Positions 62,542 through 64,000 of a DNA stretch of 64,000 bases are shown here, piece by piece. Below the pieces are notes generated by a model, which saw only the letters and a list, made by a program, of their open reading frames with translations, searched no databases and was not told the DNA's origin. The position numbers and the translations under genes are program-made. Each line of letters starts with the position of its first letter. The stretch's first letter is position 1. This DNA comes from Caballeronia sp. dw_276 (GTDB taxonomy: Bacteria; Pseudomonadota; Gammaproteobacteria; Burkholderiales; Burkholderiaceae), in the NCBI RefSeq assembly GCF_018449635.1, contig NZ_JAAVUV010000014.1:1-64000 (forward strand). The letters run 5' to 3'.

Positions 62542-62575
62542 AAAAACGGGCGATTGATATCGCCCGTTTTCATTT
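62542..62575. terminator. Bidirectional rho-independent terminator
   Basis: AAAACGGGCGAT, loop TGAT, ATCGCCCGTTTT. Stem 12 bp with flanking A/T-runs; shared by pit and the convergent SDR gene. Confidence 0.9.
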
Positions 62576-63382
62576 TCAGATCAGCGGTGCGCCAACGCCG
62601 TCCATGGGAATGATCGCGCCCGACACATAACTCGCCTGACGGCTCGCCAGGAACAAAGCAACGTTGGCGATTTCTTCAGGGGTTGCGTATCGGCCGAGCG
62701 GCACTTTCGCCTGACTCAAGGCCAACGCTTCGTCGCGCGTGATGCCTTGGCGTTTTGCCTCGAGCGCAAGCGACTCCTCCACGCGTTCTGTCAACGTTGC
62801 GCCCGGGTTGATCGCGTTGATGCGAATCCCAAGCTTTGCGTAATGATGCGCGAGACCGACCGTGGCCAGCATGAGCGCCGCGTTTGCCGCACCGCCGGCG
62901 ATATGAATATCGCTCGCAATCTTTCCGCCCATTCCGATGATATTGACCACCGCGCCTGGCGCACTTTTCGGGTCGGCTTTCAGGCGTTCCGCCATCTTCT
63001 TGAGCACGGCCTGTTGCGGATAAATGCACGGGAAGTACTTGGCTTCCATCGCGGCCTTGTAGGCGTCGGCGTCGAGCAGATCTGGATCGTAACGTTTCGC
63101 CGCGCCCGCGGAGTTCACGAGGATATCGATTGGGCCAAGCGCGCTCGTGGCTTCTTCCACCACGTCCTGCACGCTATGGGGTTCGTGAAGGTCGGCGCGC
63201 GCGAGGTGCACGTGGTGGCCGTCTTGCGCCAGTTGTTCGCGGGCGCGTGCGAGGTTCGCTGCATCGCGCGAAACAATCGCGACTCGTGCGCCTTCCGCTG
63301 CAAACGCCTTGGCGCACGCGAAGCCAATGCCCTTGCTGCCGCCGGTGATGAGCACGACTTTGCCGGCAAGTCCCAGGTCCAT
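62576..63382 (-). CDS. SDR family oxidoreductase lacking the YxxxK catalytic motif
   Basis: The 268-residue protein has the classical SDR cofactor motif TGGSKGIGFACAKAFAAEGA at residues 14-33 and NSAG at the start of the substrate region. However, the position that normally holds Tyr-x3-Lys reads GGAANAAL (in HIAGGAANAALML): both residues are replaced by Gly and Asn. The INAINPGATLTERV segment and C-terminal GAIIPMDGVGAPLI are kept. A role other than normal dehydrogenase chemistry is possible, or a different catalytic residue is used. Confidence 0.85.
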   Translation of the reverse strand: MDLGLAGKVVLITGGSKGIGFACAKAFAAEGARVAIVSRDAANLARAREQLAQDGHHVHLARADLHEPHSVQDVVEEATSALGPIDILVNSAGAAKRYDPDLLDADAYKAAMEAKYFPCIYPQQAVLKKMAERLKADPKSAPGAVVNIIGMGGKIASDIHIAGGAANAALMLATVGLAHHYAKLGIRINAINPGATLTERVEESLALEAKRQGITRDEALALSQAKVPLGRYATPEEIANVALFLASRQASYVSGAIIPMDGVGAPLI

Positions 63383-63488
63383 GAGGTCACTCCTTATCGA
63401 GGCTGATATCGGTTAGCAACACACGATAGCAGAGGCCACCCGGACGTGCGCGTAGGGGATGTGCTGAAAGGCGCGTGATGCTTCGAGC

Positions 63489-64000
63489 TTAATAGCTGCC
63501 GTTGGCGAACTTCGCGATAGGGTCATCGGAAGAAGCGGGACGCGTGGGTGCGAGCGGATTGGTCGATGCACGCATCACGTGGACGGCCGGGTCCGAAGCA
63601 GGAAGACGCGTCGCAGACGATGGCTGTTGTTCCTGCACCGAGCGCACTTGCTGGGCGGCGAGGCGGGCGGTCGGCGGCGGTGGTTCGAAGGCGTCGGCGG
63701 CGGCCGCGATAGGGTCCGGTGAGTTCGATGCTGCTGCAATCGCACTGGATTCTGGTTGCGGCTGGCGAGCGGGCGAGATCGCGTTGGCGGCTTGCGCCTG
63801 ACGTCGAGCGGCGGAGAGCGCGGATGGCGGTGGTTCGAACGGATCAGAGCCTGGATTCGCGCTCGCCGTGACCGGCGACACTGCGCCCGCTGATTGCGCT
63901 TGTTGCCGAGCGGCCGATAACGCCGGGGGCGGCGGTTCGAATTGGTCAGAGGCGCTGGCGGTTCTGCTGCCAGTCGCCGCAACTTGCGTTTGCGACGAAC
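63489..64000 (-). CDS. Pro-rich repeat protein, C-terminal part (5' end outside window)
   Basis: The visible 169 residues end in DDPIAKFANGSY. The frame stays open to the window edge, so the start lies beyond 64000. The sequence is low complexity with at least three imperfect repeats of the type DxFEPPPxALSAARxQAQ (DQFEPPPPALSAARQQAQ, DPFEPPPSALSAARRQAQ, DAFEPPPPTARLAAQQ). Ala, Pro, Ser and Gln dominate. No fold or function is recognised; it could be a linker or envelope-spanning segment of a larger protein. Confidence 0.6.
   Translation of the reverse strand, partial: SSQTQVAATGSRTASASDQFEPPPPALSAARQQAQSAGAVSPVTASANPGSDPFEPPPSALSAARRQAQAANAISPARQPQPESSAIAAASNSPDPIAAAADAFEPPPPTARLAAQQVRSVQEQQPSSATRLPASDPAVHVMRASTNPLAPTRPASSDDPIAKFANGSY

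Noticed and set aside
1..64000. CRISPR arrays, prophage, integrase or IS transposase
   Set aside because: No regularly spaced short repeats, no phage structural genes and no transposase motifs were found in the sequence.

Overview
The window is about 62-64% GC and reads as a chromosomal segment of a Burkholderiaceae bacterium, most likely Paraburkholderia, Caballeronia or Burkholderia. The main reasons are the block rpsF-priB-rpsR-rplI-dnaB-DUF47-pit, the sbp-cysT-cysW-cysA-cysB order, nodI/nodJ-type ABC genes used outside a symbiosis locus, and an ESPR-type trimeric autotransporter. No prophage, plasmid backbone, transposase or CRISPR array was seen. Most of the segment is housekeeping metabolism plus a few accessory loci.

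Layout. 1-9160 is a purine-catabolism and purine-uptake region: puuD (cut by the window start), uraH, an 8-oxoguanine deaminase, a LysR regulator with two dyads in its upstream region, and a complete BMP-type ABC importer (ATPase, two permeases, lipid- or periplasm-exported binding protein). Then come a dodecin, a 660-bp imperfect inverted repeat with no gene (9521-10184), a conserved hypothetical gene, mscL, a DUF2252 gene and glgX. After glgX lie two very small overlapping ORFs, a TPR membrane protein with pspA, a DUF2177 membrane protein, a ribbon-helix-helix-like protein and PBP1A.

22400-23692 is a copper triad (PCu(A)C chaperone, CopC, DUF2946), followed by an initiator tRNA and a 1270-residue trimeric autotransporter adhesin with modular repeats. 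28362-33506 holds a UPF0303 gene with an SMR pump, a small lipoprotein, a perfect FNR-type palindrome, two overlapping uncharacterised genes, a DUF1488 gene, TetR plus 3-hydroxyisobutyryl-CoA hydrolase, and two small envelope proteins. 33699-41890 carries dusA, tRNA-His, an MFS exporter, an aldo/keto reductase, tktA with a short-form gnd (pentose phosphate pathway) and nodI/nodJ. 43230-45756 has a universal stress protein, two hypothetical genes and lexA with two tandem SOS boxes.

46051-51106 is the sulfate/thiosulfate uptake operon with cysB at its end, then an asparaginase and a BON-LysM protein. 52962-57543 is the glyoxylate-to-glycerate pathway (gcl, hyi, glxR in one minus-strand operon) with a divergent LysR gene; together with the purine/urate genes it suggests use of ureides, since allantoin degradation yields glyoxylate (inference: no allantoinase is in the window). 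57722-62519 is the ribosomal protein-primosome-helicase block followed by a phosphate transporter pair. The window ends with an SDR gene whose YxxxK motif is missing and a partial Pro-rich repeat protein.

Most start sites were picked by ribosome-binding site, signal peptide or family alignment from memory. No database search was possible, so family names rest on recognised motifs and sequence character.
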